The notes: generated from the sequence alone by a model not told the origin. A DNA stretch of 64,000 nucleotides from Micromonospora peucetia (GCF_900091625.1 NZ_FMIC01000002.1:310001-374000); one strand, 5' to 3'; counted from the first letter of the stretch, positions 21,559 to 30,979 are shown. Translations and numbers: made by a program.

Positions 21559-22767
21559 TCAGCAGAGCGGCACCGTGCCGCCGTAGACCGCCGAGACGTA
21601 CGCGTGACTGACGTACTGGCCGCTGGCGAGGCGGTTCCACCGGTTGGTGGTCCGGTACGGGCCGGCGACGGTCTGCCCCGTCACGTAGCACTGGATCGGC
21701 ACGTTGGCGTACCGGGCGGCCAGGCCGCGCACCGCGTACCCCGTGCCGGCGCCGGCGCGGATGTTCAGCGGGCCGTCGCCGACCACGCCGCGCGGGCCGC
21801 TGCCGGTCCACAGGTACGCCACGTCCACCCAGGCGTTGGTGGTCAGCTGCAACCCGTCCCAGAAGGTGCCGTCGGCGAGGTCGACACCGGCCGGGTTCAA
21901 CACCACCCGGCCGAACTGGTCCCGCCCGCCGTGGTAGCCGTTCTGGTAGGCGGCCTGCGCCTGCGGCCGGCCCTGCGGTAGGTCCTTCCAGTTCTCCCGG
22001 ACGGCGCCGAGGTTCCAGTAGTCGTCCCGGGTGTTCCACGGGCCGACGTCCCAGACCGGGGCGTACTCGCAGCGGCTGCCGGTGGTGGTGCAGACCCGGA
22101 CGGTGTAGTCGCCGGTGTTCGCCGGGGCCAGGCCGCGCCGCGACGGCAGCGCGACGAAGTGGTCCCGGGCCACGATGGTGTGCCCGTTGGCGGTCACCTC
22201 GCCGACCAACCCGATCCGGGTCGCGTACACCCGGTAGGTGAGGCCGGGCGTGGCAGCCGAGGCGGCGGCGACGGTATCGGCGGTGAGCCACATGGCGCGC
22301 ACCTCGGCGGTGGCGCCGGACCGGCTCCCGGTGAGCACCACCCGGGCCTGCACGCGGGTGACCGGCCGGTCGAAGACGGCCCCGCCGGTGGCCTCGCGCC
22401 ACTCGGTCCAGCCCGCCGCCCGCCAGCCCCGCACCTGGGCCTCGACGGTGGTGCTGGTGGCGGTGCGGGCGTCGACGGCGGCGCGGACCCGGGTGGCGGG
22501 CCGGGCCAGGGTGCGCGGCGCCGCGAGGAAGATTCCCTCGGCGACCGCGCTGCGGGGCGCGCGGGCCGGCGCGGGGCGGGGGTCGGCCAGGCGGAGCCCG
22601 GCGCGGGTGTGCCGGACGTTGACGTCGTCGGCGTCGACGCGGGAGAGATCGGTGGCCCACCGCTCGCCACCGGCGGCGGCGAGCGCGGGGCTCGGCGAGG
22701 GCAGGAGCGCGAGAGCGAGGATGACGGTCAGGGCGGCGGTACGAGCACGACGTCGGGGCAGAATCAT
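21559..22767 (-). CDS. Secreted protein with SH3-like C-terminal domain
   Basis: About 402 residues. A Sec signal peptide (RRRARTAALTVILALALL, cleavage likely after ALA) is followed by a beta-rich N-terminal domain. A central region contains DHFVALPSRRGLAPANTGDY and YAPVWDVGPWNTRDDYWN, which recall RlpA-like double-psi barrel proteins, and the C-terminal SH3-like domain holds PLNIRAGAGTGYAVRGLAAR. Such proteins usually act on or bind the cell wall; no catalytic set is identified. The ATG at 22767 has GAGGAG 8 nt upstream; ATG at 22773 is too close to it. A divergent promoter is shared with nei2 across 110 bp. Confidence 0.75.
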   Translation of the reverse strand: MILPRRRARTAALTVILALALLPSPSPALAAAGGERWATDLSRVDADDVNVRHTRAGLRLADPRPAPARAPRSAVAEGIFLAAPRTLARPATRVRAAVDARTATSTTVEAQVRGWRAAGWTEWREATGGAVFDRPVTRVQARVVLTGSRSGATAEVRAMWLTADTVAAASAATPGLTYRVYATRIGLVGEVTANGHTIVARDHFVALPSRRGLAPANTGDYTVRVCTTTGSRCEYAPVWDVGPWNTRDDYWNLGAVRENWKDLPQGRPQAQAAYQNGYHGGRDQFGRVVLNPAGVDLADGTFWDGLQLTTNAWVDVAYLWTGSGPRGVVGDGPLNIRAGAGTGYAVRGLAARYANVPIQCYVTGQTVAGPYRTTNRWNRLASGQYVSHAYVSAVYGGTVPLC

Positions 22768-22877
22768 GGGCATTCTCCTCAGAACTCCCCGATGATGCCC
22801 TTGTCAGTAGATCGACAGGAACCTCCATACAAATAGCGACACATGCGAATTCGGCTCGGACGGGAGAGGATGGACGG

Positions 22878-23735
22878 GTGCCCGAAGGCGACACCGTCTG
22901 GAACACCGCCCGCGTGCTGCACCGCGCCCTGGCCGGCACCCGGCTGACCGGCAGCGACTTCCGGGTGCCGCAGCTCGCCACCACCGACCTCGCCGGCTGG
23001 ACCGTGCGGGAGTCGGCCAGCCGGGGCAAGCACCTGCTGCTACGCCTCACCGCCCCGACAGACGACACGGCCCCGCCCGCCGACGCGGCCCGCCCGGACG
23101 AAGCGACACGGACGGGCGGCGGGGCGCGCTGGACGTTGCACTCGCACCTGCGGATGGACGGCGCCTGGCGGGCGTACGCGCCGGGCGAACGATGGACGGC
23201 CCGGCCGGCACACCTGATCCGGGTCGTGCTGCACGGCGACCGGGCCGTCGCCGTCGGCTACCACCTGCACGAGCTGACGCTGGTGCCGACCACCGAGGAG
23301 GAGTCGCTCGTCGGGCACCTCGGCCCCGACCTGCTCGGCGCGGACTGGGACCCGGCCGAGGCGGTACGCCGGCTGGCCGCCCACCCGGACGCCACCATCT
23401 CCGAGGCGCTGCTGGACCAACGCAACCTGGCCGGCGTCGGCAACCTGTACCGGTGCGAGGTGCTCTTCCTGCGCGGCGTCTCGCCGTGGACGCCGGTGCG
23501 CGCGGTGCCGGACCTCGGCGGCGCCGTGGCCCTGGCGCAGCGGCTGCTCGCGGCGAACCGGGGCCGCTGGACGCAGAGCACCACGGGGTCGCTGCGCCGG
23601 GGGCAGACCAGCTACGTCTACGGCCGGCGCGCCCAGCCGTGCCGCCGGTGCGGCACCGCCATCCGCAAGGAGGAACTGGGCGAGCGGGTCACCTACTGGT
23701 GTCCGGTCTGCCAACCCGAACGCCAAGCGGACTGA
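22878..23735 (+). CDS. nei2: Fpg/Nei-family DNA glycosylase (endonuclease VIII type, Nei2)
   Basis: 285 residues. After the initiator GTG the protein begins PEGDT, the catalytic proline-glutamate of the Fpg/Nei family. The helix-two-turn-helix region (ISEALLDQRNLAGVGNLYRCE) and the C-terminal zinc finger with cysteines in CRRCGTAIRKEE and YWCPVCQ are intact. The enzyme removes oxidised pyrimidines and incises the abasic site. In mycobacteria lhr and nei are neighbours; here they are 3.8 kb apart with three genes between them. The start could only be GTG at 22878, since the proline must follow it. Confidence 0.9.
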   Translation: MPEGDTVWNTARVLHRALAGTRLTGSDFRVPQLATTDLAGWTVRESASRGKHLLLRLTAPTDDTAPPADAARPDEATRTGGGARWTLHSHLRMDGAWRAYAPGERWTARPAHLIRVVLHGDRAVAVGYHLHELTLVPTTEEESLVGHLGPDLLGADWDPAEAVRRLAAHPDATISEALLDQRNLAGVGNLYRCEVLFLRGVSPWTPVRAVPDLGGAVALAQRLLAANRGRWTQSTTGSLRRGQTSYVYGRRAQPCRRCGTAIRKEELGERVTYWCPVCQPERQAD

Positions 23736-24036
23736 CCCGGCCGGGCTGGCACCGCCCGCGGCCCGGCGCAGGCACGTCACCACCGACTGACGCGGCAGGC
23801 CGACGTGGCGTCGCGGCGCGGCGGGCAGGGCATCCCCCGGCCGGCGTGTCGGGCAGGACACTCCGCCGGTACGGCGGCGAGTCGCATCCCCGCCACAGAT
23901 ACGGACGATTGGGTACTTCCTAACCCGGCCGTCGAGGTCGCATGCTGCGGTGGACTCCTCACGCAACGTCAGCGAAGCGCGCCCGGGTCCGCCACGCCGC
24001 CGTGGCGGGCGCCGCGCCCGGACACCGGGGAGAGCC
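23736..24036. other. Intergenic region without a supported gene
   Basis: About 300 bp between nei2 and the multicopper-oxidase-like gene. It contains an AT-richer patch near 23895-23930 (ATACGGACGATTGGGTACTT), a plausible promoter zone for the downstream gene. No conserved RNA or protein is recognised. The ribosome site for the next gene (GGGGAGAG, 24027-24034) is at its end. Confidence 0.5.
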
Positions 24037-27000
24037 ATGGACCTGTTCCGCAGACTCCGGATCCCCTGGGCCGACCGGGCGACGGCCCGCACCGGAGACG
24101 ACGCCGCCGGCGGGAACCCGGCAGCGACCGTACCGGCGGCCCGGCGCACGCAGGAGCCGGCCCCCGCAGCGGCCAGCCTCGACCCGGCTGCCGTCCCGCG
24201 CTACTTCGGTCCGGTGCCGAACCACGCGCGCAGCCCGCTGCCGGTCGTCGACACCGACGGATCCGTGCTGCCCGGCACCGGCATCCGCAAGTTCGTCGAC
24301 GCGCTGCCCCGCCCCGGCACGCGCGGCCGTACCGAGCTGGGCGGTCACCTGCCGGTGGCGGTGCCGGACACCACCAGCTACCCGGGCTGCGACTACTACG
24401 AGATAGGCCTGGAGCAGTACGCGCAGCGGCTGCACCGGGACCTGCCGGCGACCCGGCTGCGCGGCTACCGTCAGCTCAACCTCGGCACGGACGCCCACGG
24501 GCACAACACGGTCGCGCCGGCGGGGCGTCCCTGGCACCTCGGCCCGCTCATCCTGGCCCGGCGGGACCGGCCGGTCCGGGTCAAGTTCATCAACCAGCTC
24601 CCCACCGGCCGCTCCGGCGAGCTCTTCCTGCCGGTCGACCCGACCGTCGACGGCGCCGGGGCCGGCCCGCTCGACGGACCGGCGCCCTACCCGCAGAACC
24701 GGGCCGTGCTGCGGCTGGCGGGCGCGCACACCGGCTGGATCAGCGCCGGGAACCCCTGGCAGTGGGTGACCCCGGCCGGCGAGATCACCCCTTACCCGAC
24801 GGGACCCGGCCTGGCCCACGTCCCCGACATGCCCCCGCCCGGGGTGGGCGCCACCACGCTCTACTACCCGAACGAGCAGAGCGGCCGGCTGTGCTGGTTC
24901 CACGACAACACCGTCGGCCTGGCCCGGCTCACCGTCTACTCCGGGCAGGTCGCGCTCTACCTGCTCACCGACCCCGCCGAGGAGCGGCTCGTCGCCGACG
25001 AGGTGCTGCCCGCCGACCAACTGCCCCTGGTGATCGAGGACAAGACCTTCGTGCCGGAGGACACCCAGCTCGCCGGGGAGGACCCGACGTGGGACCGGGA
25101 CCACTGGGGTTCCCGGGGCAGCCTCTGGCACCCGCACGTCTACCAGCCCCGACAGAACCCGCACCGGACCGACGGGACGAACCCGACCGGCCGGTGGGAC
25201 TACGGCCCGTGGTCGCGTACGGCCGACGACACCGGGCAGCGGGAGCACGGCGGGACGCGCCACCGGGCGGACCCGGTGCCGAACCCGCACCACGACCCCG
25301 TCACCGAACCCGACGAGCCACCGCTCGCACCCGGTGTCCCGCACCCCTCGGCGGTGCCCGACGCGTTCGGCGACACCATGCTGGTCAACGGGGTCGCGTA
25401 CCCGTACCTGGAGGTCGAGCCGAGGACGTACCGGTTCCGGATCCTCAACGCCTGCCTGGACCGCGCCCTGAACCTCCAGCTCTACCGGGCCCGCTCGGAC
25501 GGCCCGATGTGGGATCCGGACGGCGGGCTGGCCGACTCCGACGCCGGCGAGGTGCCGCTGGTGGAGGCGGTCCGCGCGCCGGACCGGCCGGCCGGCTGGC
25601 CGACGGACGGGCGGGACGGCGGCGTCCCGGACCCGCGGGCCGCCGGCCCGGAACTCGTCCAGATCGGCAACGAGTGCGGCCTGCTCCCCGCGCCGGTGGT
25701 GGTGCCGAACCAGCCGGTGGGCTACCGGTACGACCGCCGCGACCCGACCGTGCTCAACGTCGACACGCACGCGCTGCTGCTCGCCCCCGGGGAGACCGCC
25801 GACGTGCTGGTGGACTTCTCCGCCGTCCCGCCGGGCGGCACGCTCATCCTCTACAACGACTGCCCGGCCCCGCTGCCCGGCTTCGACCCGCGCGCCGACC
25901 AACACACCGGCAGCCCGGACCGCACCGCCGAGGGTGGGGCGGCGCCGACCCGCCCCGGGTACGGGCCGAACACCCGCACCCTGCTCCAGTTCCGGGTCGC
26001 CGGCACCCCGGCGCCGCCGTACGACCTGGCCCGGCTGCGCGAGCGCCTGCCCGGCGCGTACGCGGCCAGCCAGCGCCCGCCGATCGTGCCGCAGCCGGCG
26101 TACGACGCGGCGTTCGGCACCCGGACCACGCGCGACACAGTGGTCCCGGCGCACGCCGGCTCGGTCAGCTTCGTCCCGGCCGGCGGGGCCGCCCCGGTGC
26201 TCCTGCCGCTCGAGGTGAAAGCGGTGCAGCAGGTCTTCGAACCGGACCACGGCCGGCTCGTCGGCCGGCTCGGGGTCGGGCACCCGCTCGCCGGGCCGCT
26301 CTCCCCCACTGTCCTGCCGCTCGGGCCGACCGACCCGGCCACCGAGGTGCTGCACGTCAGCGACCCGACCGTCGGCGCGGGCGGGCCCGGCGACGGCACC
26401 CAGCTCTGGCGGATCCGCGGCAACAGCCGGCAGACCCAGCCGGTGCGCTTCACCGGCTGCGACGTGCAACTGCTGAACCGGGTCGGCTGGGACGGCGCCA
26501 TCCGAGCACCGCACCCGGCGGAGCGGGGCTGGAAGCAGGTCGTCCGGGTCAACCCGCGCGAGGACGTGATCGTCGCGCTGCGGCCGGTCGCGCCACCCCT
26601 GCCGTTCAAGATCGGCGACAGCGTACGGTTGCTCGACCCGGTCCGGCCGGCCGGCGTCCGGACCGGCTCGACCCCGGTCAGCCCGGCGGACGGCCGGCCC
26701 GCGATGGTGGTGAACCAGCTCGTCAACCTGGGTTGGGAGTACCACTGGCACAGCCAGCTCGGCGGCCACCGGGACCAGGGCATGACCCGGCCGCTGGTGC
26801 TGCGGGTGTCGCCCAGGGCGCCGACCGGGCTGACCGCGACCCCGGCTCCCGGCTCGGCCACCGCGCTGCCGGCCATCGCGCTGGCCTGGACGGGCAACGG
26901 CAGTCGCCCGCCGGCCACCAGTCACCTGCTCCAGCGGGCCACCGACGCCGCCTTCACGGCGGGGCTCACGGCGATCACCGTGGCGGCCACCGCGACCCGC

Positions 27001-27687
27001 TACACCGACGCCACCGTCACCCCCGGGGTGACCTACCACTACCGGATCCGGGCGGAGAACGCGGTGAGCTGCTCCACCTGGTCCAACAGCGTGCCGGCCT
27101 CGGTGCGGCTCGCCGCGCCGACCGGGCTGACCGCGGCGATCCCGCCGGCCGCGCCGCTACGGGTCGCGCTGCGCTGGGCCAACCGCTCCTTCGCCACCGG
27201 GATCGACGTGCAGCGGGCCACCAACCCGACGTTCAGCAGCGGGCCGGGCACCACCGCGATCGGGGTCGGTGACAATCACCTCGACGCCGCGGTCGCCGCG
27301 GACACCACGTACTACTACCGGGTGCGGACGACCTATCTCGGCGCCGCGTCGGCCTGGTCGACGGTGGCCCGGGCGACCACCCCGCCGGCTCCGGGCCCGC
27401 CGACCGGGGTGACCGCCACCTCGACGGCGCCCGGTCCGGACACGGCGACGGTGATCCTCGGTTGGACGGCCAGCACCCCGGCCGCGCCGGGCGCCGGGTT
27501 CATCGTGCAGCGGGCGTTGGACCCGGCGTTCAGCCGGGAGGTGGCGACCTTCACCGTCACCGGCCGGGGCTTCACCAACACCGGGCTGGCGCGCGGCGTC
27601 ACCTACCACTACCGGATCCGGTCGTTCAACGTCGTCGGCAGCTCCCCGTTCACCGGCCTGGTGCCGGTGACCACGCCGCCGCCGTGA
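24037..27687 (+). CDS. Multicopper-oxidase-like protein with degenerate copper sites and three fibronectin III repeats
   Basis: 1,216 residues. The first 920 follow the fold of large bacterial multicopper oxidases: ARRDRPVRVKFINQLP, VEPRTYRFRILNAC, APGETADVLVDFS and NLGWEYHWHSQLGGH. The four copper-ligand motifs are altered: RLAGAHTGW near residue 224 (usually HLHGGH), FHDN near 288 (usually HDH), QPVRFTG near 801 (usually HPIHFH) and YHWHSQLGGH near 902 (usually HCHxxxH). Three fibronectin III domains follow (about 929-1027, 1028-1118, 1119-1216), each ending in a TYHYRIR- or TYYYRVR-like strand. No signal peptide is evident. The stop abuts the pspM stop with no gap. Confidence 0.85.
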   Translation: MDLFRRLRIPWADRATARTGDDAAGGNPAATVPAARRTQEPAPAAASLDPAAVPRYFGPVPNHARSPLPVVDTDGSVLPGTGIRKFVDALPRPGTRGRTELGGHLPVAVPDTTSYPGCDYYEIGLEQYAQRLHRDLPATRLRGYRQLNLGTDAHGHNTVAPAGRPWHLGPLILARRDRPVRVKFINQLPTGRSGELFLPVDPTVDGAGAGPLDGPAPYPQNRAVLRLAGAHTGWISAGNPWQWVTPAGEITPYPTGPGLAHVPDMPPPGVGATTLYYPNEQSGRLCWFHDNTVGLARLTVYSGQVALYLLTDPAEERLVADEVLPADQLPLVIEDKTFVPEDTQLAGEDPTWDRDHWGSRGSLWHPHVYQPRQNPHRTDGTNPTGRWDYGPWSRTADDTGQREHGGTRHRADPVPNPHHDPVTEPDEPPLAPGVPHPSAVPDAFGDTMLVNGVAYPYLEVEPRTYRFRILNACLDRALNLQLYRARSDGPMWDPDGGLADSDAGEVPLVEAVRAPDRPAGWPTDGRDGGVPDPRAAGPELVQIGNECGLLPAPVVVPNQPVGYRYDRRDPTVLNVDTHALLLAPGETADVLVDFSAVPPGGTLILYNDCPAPLPGFDPRADQHTGSPDRTAEGGAAPTRPGYGPNTRTLLQFRVAGTPAPPYDLARLRERLPGAYAASQRPPIVPQPAYDAAFGTRTTRDTVVPAHAGSVSFVPAGGAAPVLLPLEVKAVQQVFEPDHGRLVGRLGVGHPLAGPLSPTVLPLGPTDPATEVLHVSDPTVGAGGPGDGTQLWRIRGNSRQTQPVRFTGCDVQLLNRVGWDGAIRAPHPAERGWKQVVRVNPREDVIVALRPVAPPLPFKIGDSVRLLDPVRPAGVRTGSTPVSPADGRPAMVVNQLVNLGWEYHWHSQLGGHRDQGMTRPLVLRVSPRAPTGLTATPAPGSATALPAIALAWTGNGSRPPATSHLLQRATDAAFTAGLTAITVAATATRYTDATVTPGVTYHYRIRAENAVSCSTWSNSVPASVRLAAPTGLTAAIPPAAPLRVALRWANRSFATGIDVQRATNPTFSSGPGTTAIGVGDNHLDAAVAADTTYYYRVRTTYLGAASAWSTVARATTPPAPGPPTGVTATSTAPGPDTATVILGWTASTPAAPGAGFIVQRALDPAFSREVATFTVTGRGFTNTGLARGVTYHYRIRSFNVVGSSPFTGLVPVTTPPP

Positions 27688-28467
27688 TCAGGGTGTCCGC
27701 AGCGGCGCACCGACGCCGCGCAGCTCGGTCAGCGCCGAGGCGACCCCGTGCAGCAGGTCGGTCGCCTCGGTGAGGCGGGAGGCGGCCGGGTGCTCGGCGT
27801 CGGGGTGGGCGTCCCCGGCGACGTAGCCCGCAGCGGCCACGACCAGCCGCTCGTACGCGGCGACGCCCTGCTCCAACTGCCCGGTCAGGGCCCGGTGCGC
27901 CTCGGCCAGCGCCGGCCGGGCATCCGCCGGGGCGAGCCGCAGCGCACGGTCGACGCCGGCCACCCGCCCGGCGAGGTCCCGCAGCGACCGGTCGGCCTCG
28001 GCGGCCTCCAGCAGGGCCGGCCCGGCCAGCCCGGTCAGCCGCCCGGACATCCCGGCTAGGGTGAGGGCGGCCCGGTCCAGTCGGGCCCACGGCTCGGCCG
28101 CGCTGGTGCCGCGCAGCGCCACCCGGGAGCGAACCCGGCGGACCTCGGCCAGCACGCCGGGCCCGACGGGGAGCCGCTCCACGGCGGCGACCAGCCTGGC
28201 GCGGGACCGCGCGGCGGCCTCGGCCGGGTCGAGCGCCGGCGGCGCCGGCCGGGCGGCCAGCGCCCGCAGGTCGACCCAGCGCCAGGCGGCGAGCACCAGC
28301 GCGCCGCCCGCCCCGGCCGCCCAGGCCGCGTCGGGCAGACCCAGCCCGGCGTACGGGGTCAGCACGGCGGCGGCACCGCCCAGACCACCGGCCGTGACGC
28401 TCCACCGGCGGGCGGACCGCCGCAACCGGCTCAGCCGCCGGAAGTACCGCGTGCGCTCGTCTGCCAC
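27688..28467 (-). CDS. pspM: Phage-shock envelope stress protein PspM
   Basis: About 259 residues. An arginine-rich N-terminus, DERTRYFRRLSRLRRSARRW, precedes two hydrophobic segments (about 22-60: AGGLGGAAAVLTPYAGLGL and AWAAGAGGALVLAAWRWV), and the rest is a helical cytoplasmic region. This architecture and its position right after pspA match the actinobacterial PspM (Rv2743c-like) membrane partner of the Psp response. The GTG at 28467 has a strong GAGGAGG site 6 nt upstream. The longer open frame to 29340 overlaps pspA and is not used. Confidence 0.78.
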   Translation of the reverse strand: MADERTRYFRRLSRLRRSARRWSVTAGGLGGAAAVLTPYAGLGLPDAAWAAGAGGALVLAAWRWVDLRALAARPAPPALDPAEAAARSRARLVAAVERLPVGPGVLAEVRRVRSRVALRGTSAAEPWARLDRAALTLAGMSGRLTGLAGPALLEAAEADRSLRDLAGRVAGVDRALRLAPADARPALAEAHRALTGQLEQGVAAYERLVVAAAGYVAGDAHPDAEHPAASRLTEATDLLHGVASALTELRGVGAPLRTP

Positions 28468-28490
28468 CTCTGCCTCCTCGAACCGGCCGC

Positions 28491-29363
28491 TCAGCCGGCG
28501 GCGGTGGTGTCCCCGGTGCCGCGCTCCCGGCCCATGCTGGCCCGCAGCTCGTCCAGCCGGGCGGCGGCGGCCGGGTCGGCGGCCGGCCCGGCGGGCTGGG
28601 CCTGCTCCGCAGCCGGTCGTTCCTGCTTGCCGCCGAGCTGCTCGCCGGCCATGCTCGACCGGATCTGTTCCAGCCGAGAGGAGCCGGCCGAGTCGAGGGT
28701 CGACTTCTGGATCTCCAGCATCCGGCCCTCGACGGAGTTGCCGGCCAGTTCGGCGCGACCCATCGCCGTGGCGTACCGCTGCTCGATCCGGTCGCGCACC
28801 TCGTCGAGCGAGGGCGTGTTGGCGGGGGCGGTCAGCGAGGACATCGACTCCAGCGAGCGGGCCACGCTCTCCTGCATCTTGGCCTGCTCGAGCTGGCTGA
28901 GCAGCTTGGTGCGCTCGGCGAGCTTCTGCTGGAGGATCATCGAGTTGTTCTCGACCGCCCGGCGGGCCTGGGCGGCGGCGGCGAGCGCCTGGTCGTGCAG
29001 GGTCTTCAGGTCCTCCGTGGCCTGCTCGGCCGAGACCAGCTGGGTGGCCAGGATCTGCGCGGACTGCTCGTAGCGGCCGGCCTCGGCCTCGTCGCCCCGG
29101 GCACGGGCCTGGTCGGCGAGGACCAGTGCCTGGCGGGCGTTGGCCTGCAAGCGCTCGACCTCGGTCATCTGGCGGGACAGCTTCATCTCCAGCTGCCGCT
29201 GGTTGCCGATCACGGCGGCGGCCTGCTGGACCAGCGCCTGGTGCTGACGCTGGGCCTCCTCGATGGCCTGCTGGATCTGCACCTTCGGATCGGCGTGCTC
29301 GTCGATCCTGGCGCCGAAGAGCGCCATCAGGTACTTCCACCCCTTGACGAACGGGTTAGCCAT
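28491..29363 (-). CDS. pspA: PspA/IM30-family envelope stress protein
   Basis: 290 residues, almost entirely coiled-coil helix. The N-terminus [20 protein letters not shown] is the membrane-binding amphipathic helix typical of PspA, followed by [20 protein letters not shown]. PspA forms oligomers that bind damaged membrane and protect against proton leakage. In mycobacteria it interacts with ClgR and PspM, which flank it here in the same order. The C-terminus carries an alanine/proline-rich extension beyond the core. The ATG at 29363 is preceded at some distance by GAGGGGG. Confidence 0.92.
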   Translation of the reverse strand: MANPFVKGWKYLMALFGARIDEHADPKVQIQQAIEEAQRQHQALVQQAAAVIGNQRQLEMKLSRQMTEVERLQANARQALVLADQARARGDEAEAGRYEQSAQILATQLVSAEQATEDLKTLHDQALAAAAQARRAVENNSMILQQKLAERTKLLSQLEQAKMQESVARSLESMSSLTAPANTPSLDEVRDRIEQRYATAMGRAELAGNSVEGRMLEIQKSTLDSAGSSRLEQIRSSMAGEQLGGKQERPAAEQAQPAGPAADPAAAARLDELRASMGRERGTGDTTAAG

Positions 29364-29568
29364 CTTTGCGTTGCCCCCTCAGTAGCGTCGCTCCGCCTCG
29401 ACCGCGCCGAGTGCTCCCGGCCGGCTCCGGCGCCGCAGTGGCTCCATCGTTCCAGCCGGACGCCACGGGGGCACCCGGACCGCCGGGCGAAGCGGGCGCC
29501 TACGCCGTCCGCGATCAAGCGTACGCGGCGCGGTCGAGGGCGACCATGTGACGTGACAGGGGGGTGGA

Positions 29569-30006
29569 TCAGGCGGCGCAGACCACGTCGCGCTCGCTGC
29601 CCCGGACCCGGGAACTGCGCAGGGTGGCCTTGAGCGGGGAGTCCTGACGGACCTGGACGGCGACCGTGCCGTCCGAGCTGACCTGGTGGACGCCGCGGCC
29701 CGTGCTTCTGCGTACGGCGACGGCAGGCGCGGTGGGCTCATCCTGCACCGGCACCAGCACGCCGGGCATCTGCTCGGCGAGGGCGACGGTGTCGCTGACC
29801 TCGCGCAGCAGCTCGGACAGGCGCGCTCCGAGGGCGTCGCAGATAGCCGCCAGCAGCTCGCTGGACGGTTCCTTCTGGCCGCGCTCGATCTCGGACAGGT
29901 AGCCGAGGCTGACATTGGCGGCGGAGGAGACCTCGCGCAGGGTGCGGTGCTGACCCTGCCGGCGCGCCCGCAGTGCGTCACCGATCACGCGGCGTAGCAG
30001 GACCAC
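29569..30006 (-). CDS. clgR: XRE-family transcriptional regulator ClgR
   Basis: About 145 residues. The Cro/C1-type helix-turn-helix (about 12-70) includes [20 protein letters not shown], the recognisable ClgR helix. The protein ends in VVCAA; C-terminal Ala-Ala makes ClgR a Clp protease substrate in Streptomyces and Corynebacterium, giving feedback control of clp genes. The GTG at 30006 ([17 protein letters not shown]) has GGGGGAGG 5 nt upstream, better than the longer frame to 30030. It lies upstream of pspA-pspM, the mycobacterial arrangement in which ClgR activates the psp genes. Confidence 0.88.
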   Translation of the reverse strand: MVLLRRVIGDALRARRQGQHRTLREVSSAANVSLGYLSEIERGQKEPSSELLAAICDALGARLSELLREVSDTVALAEQMPGVLVPVQDEPTAPAVAVRRSTGRGVHQVSSDGTVAVQVRQDSPLKATLRSSRVRGSERDVVCAA

Positions 30007-30148
30007 TCGCACCTCCCCCTGAGGGACCACCCGTCCACGCGGCCGTCCGGCACCGTCGTGCCGGACGTGTCGCCGGAGCCTTCCCGCAACCGTACCCGTT
30101 GCCGGCCCTCACGACATCCCACCCCGCCCCTCGGATCGCGGGAGAGCG

Positions 30149-30832
30149 TCACCGCCGCCCCGCGCCGGCCCGCCTGCCGCCGGCCTGGGCCGCGTCGGCC
30201 TGGGCCGCGTCGGCCTGGGCCGCGTCGGCCTGGGCCGCGTCGGCCTGGGCCGCGTCGGCCTGGGCCGCGTCGGCCTGGGCCGCGTCGGCCTGGGCCGCGT
30301 CGGCCTGGGCCGCGTCGGCCTGGGCCGCGTCGGTCTCCCGGATCCGTTCGGTGAGCAGCCGCAGTGCCTCGATGACCGTGGCGGAGCGGATGTGGTCGCG
30401 ACCACCAGCCAGGTCGAGCTGCCGGACATGGGTGCCGGACGGCCCGGCCGCCGCGACGTAGACCAACCCGACCGGCTTGCCGTCCTGCGGTTCCGGGCCG
30501 GCCACCCCGGTCGTGGCCAGGCCCCAGTCGGCCCCGCAGCGCCGCCGCCCGCCCTCCGCGAGGGCCACCGCCACGTCCGGGTCGACCGGCCCCCGGTCGG
30601 CCAGCAGATCCTCCGGTACGCCGGCGAGCCACGACTTCAGCTCGGTGGCGTAGACCACCAGGCCGCCCCGGAAGATCCCGCTGACCCCGGCGATCTCCAC
30701 GATCGAGGCGGCCAGCAGGCCGCCTGTCAGCGACTCGACGGTGGCCAGGGTCTCGTGCCGCTCGGAAAGGCTGTGCACCACTCCGGCCGCCGGGTTCCCC
30801 ACCGGCTGCGTTCCGTCTGCGCCACTGTCCAT
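30149..30832 (-). CDS. CinA C-terminal-domain protein (nicotinamide-nucleotide amidase type) with repeat tail
   Basis: 227 residues. The first 165 match the CinA C-terminal/PncC amidohydrolase family: ATVESLTGGLLAASIVEIAG, FRGGLVVYATELKSWLAGV and GLATTGVAGPEPQDGKPVGL. The enzyme converts nicotinamide mononucleotide to nicotinate mononucleotide in NAD recycling. The last 60 residues are unusual: ten copies of DAAQA encoded by a perfect 15-bp minisatellite, ending GGRRAGAGRR. The fold is complete without the tail. It sits between pgsA and clgR, as cinA-like genes do in many actinobacteria. Confidence 0.88.
   Translation of the reverse strand: MDSGADGTQPVGNPAAGVVHSLSERHETLATVESLTGGLLAASIVEIAGVSGIFRGGLVVYATELKSWLAGVPEDLLADRGPVDPDVAVALAEGGRRRCGADWGLATTGVAGPEPQDGKPVGLVYVAAAGPSGTHVRQLDLAGGRDHIRSATVIEALRLLTERIRETDAAQADAAQADAAQADAAQADAAQADAAQADAAQADAAQADAAQADAAQAGGRRAGAGRR
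30181..30330. repeat. 15-bp minisatellite, 10 perfect copies, at the 3' end of the cinA-like gene
   Basis: The unit CGGCCTGGGCCGCGT is repeated ten times without a mismatch. On the coding (minus) strand it encodes DAAQA per unit. Because 15 is a multiple of three, gain or loss of units keeps the reading frame. Identity of all copies implies recent expansion or frequent conversion. Confidence 0.97.
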
Positions 30833-30979
30833 GTCCCGGATCCTTTCCCCGCCCCGCCGGCCCTACTCATCCTCCCCGACCGGCGTGGGCGCGGGCCGAC
30901 ACCCGGTGATCTCCCGGGAGCGGTTCCTTACCCCTGACGGCCTTCGCCGCGACGGCGCCGGCATCAGGACGGGCGCGGA

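Noticed and set aside
23805..27272. A 1,155-codon plus-strand frame overlapping the multicopper-oxidase-like gene
   Set aside because: Wrong frame of that gene; composition dominated by arginine, glycine and alanine with no conserved motif.
30181..30330. Possible CRISPR array in the repeated 15-bp units
   Set aside because: No spacers between units and the repeats are in frame within a coding region; the same applies to the 14-bp array at 63497.
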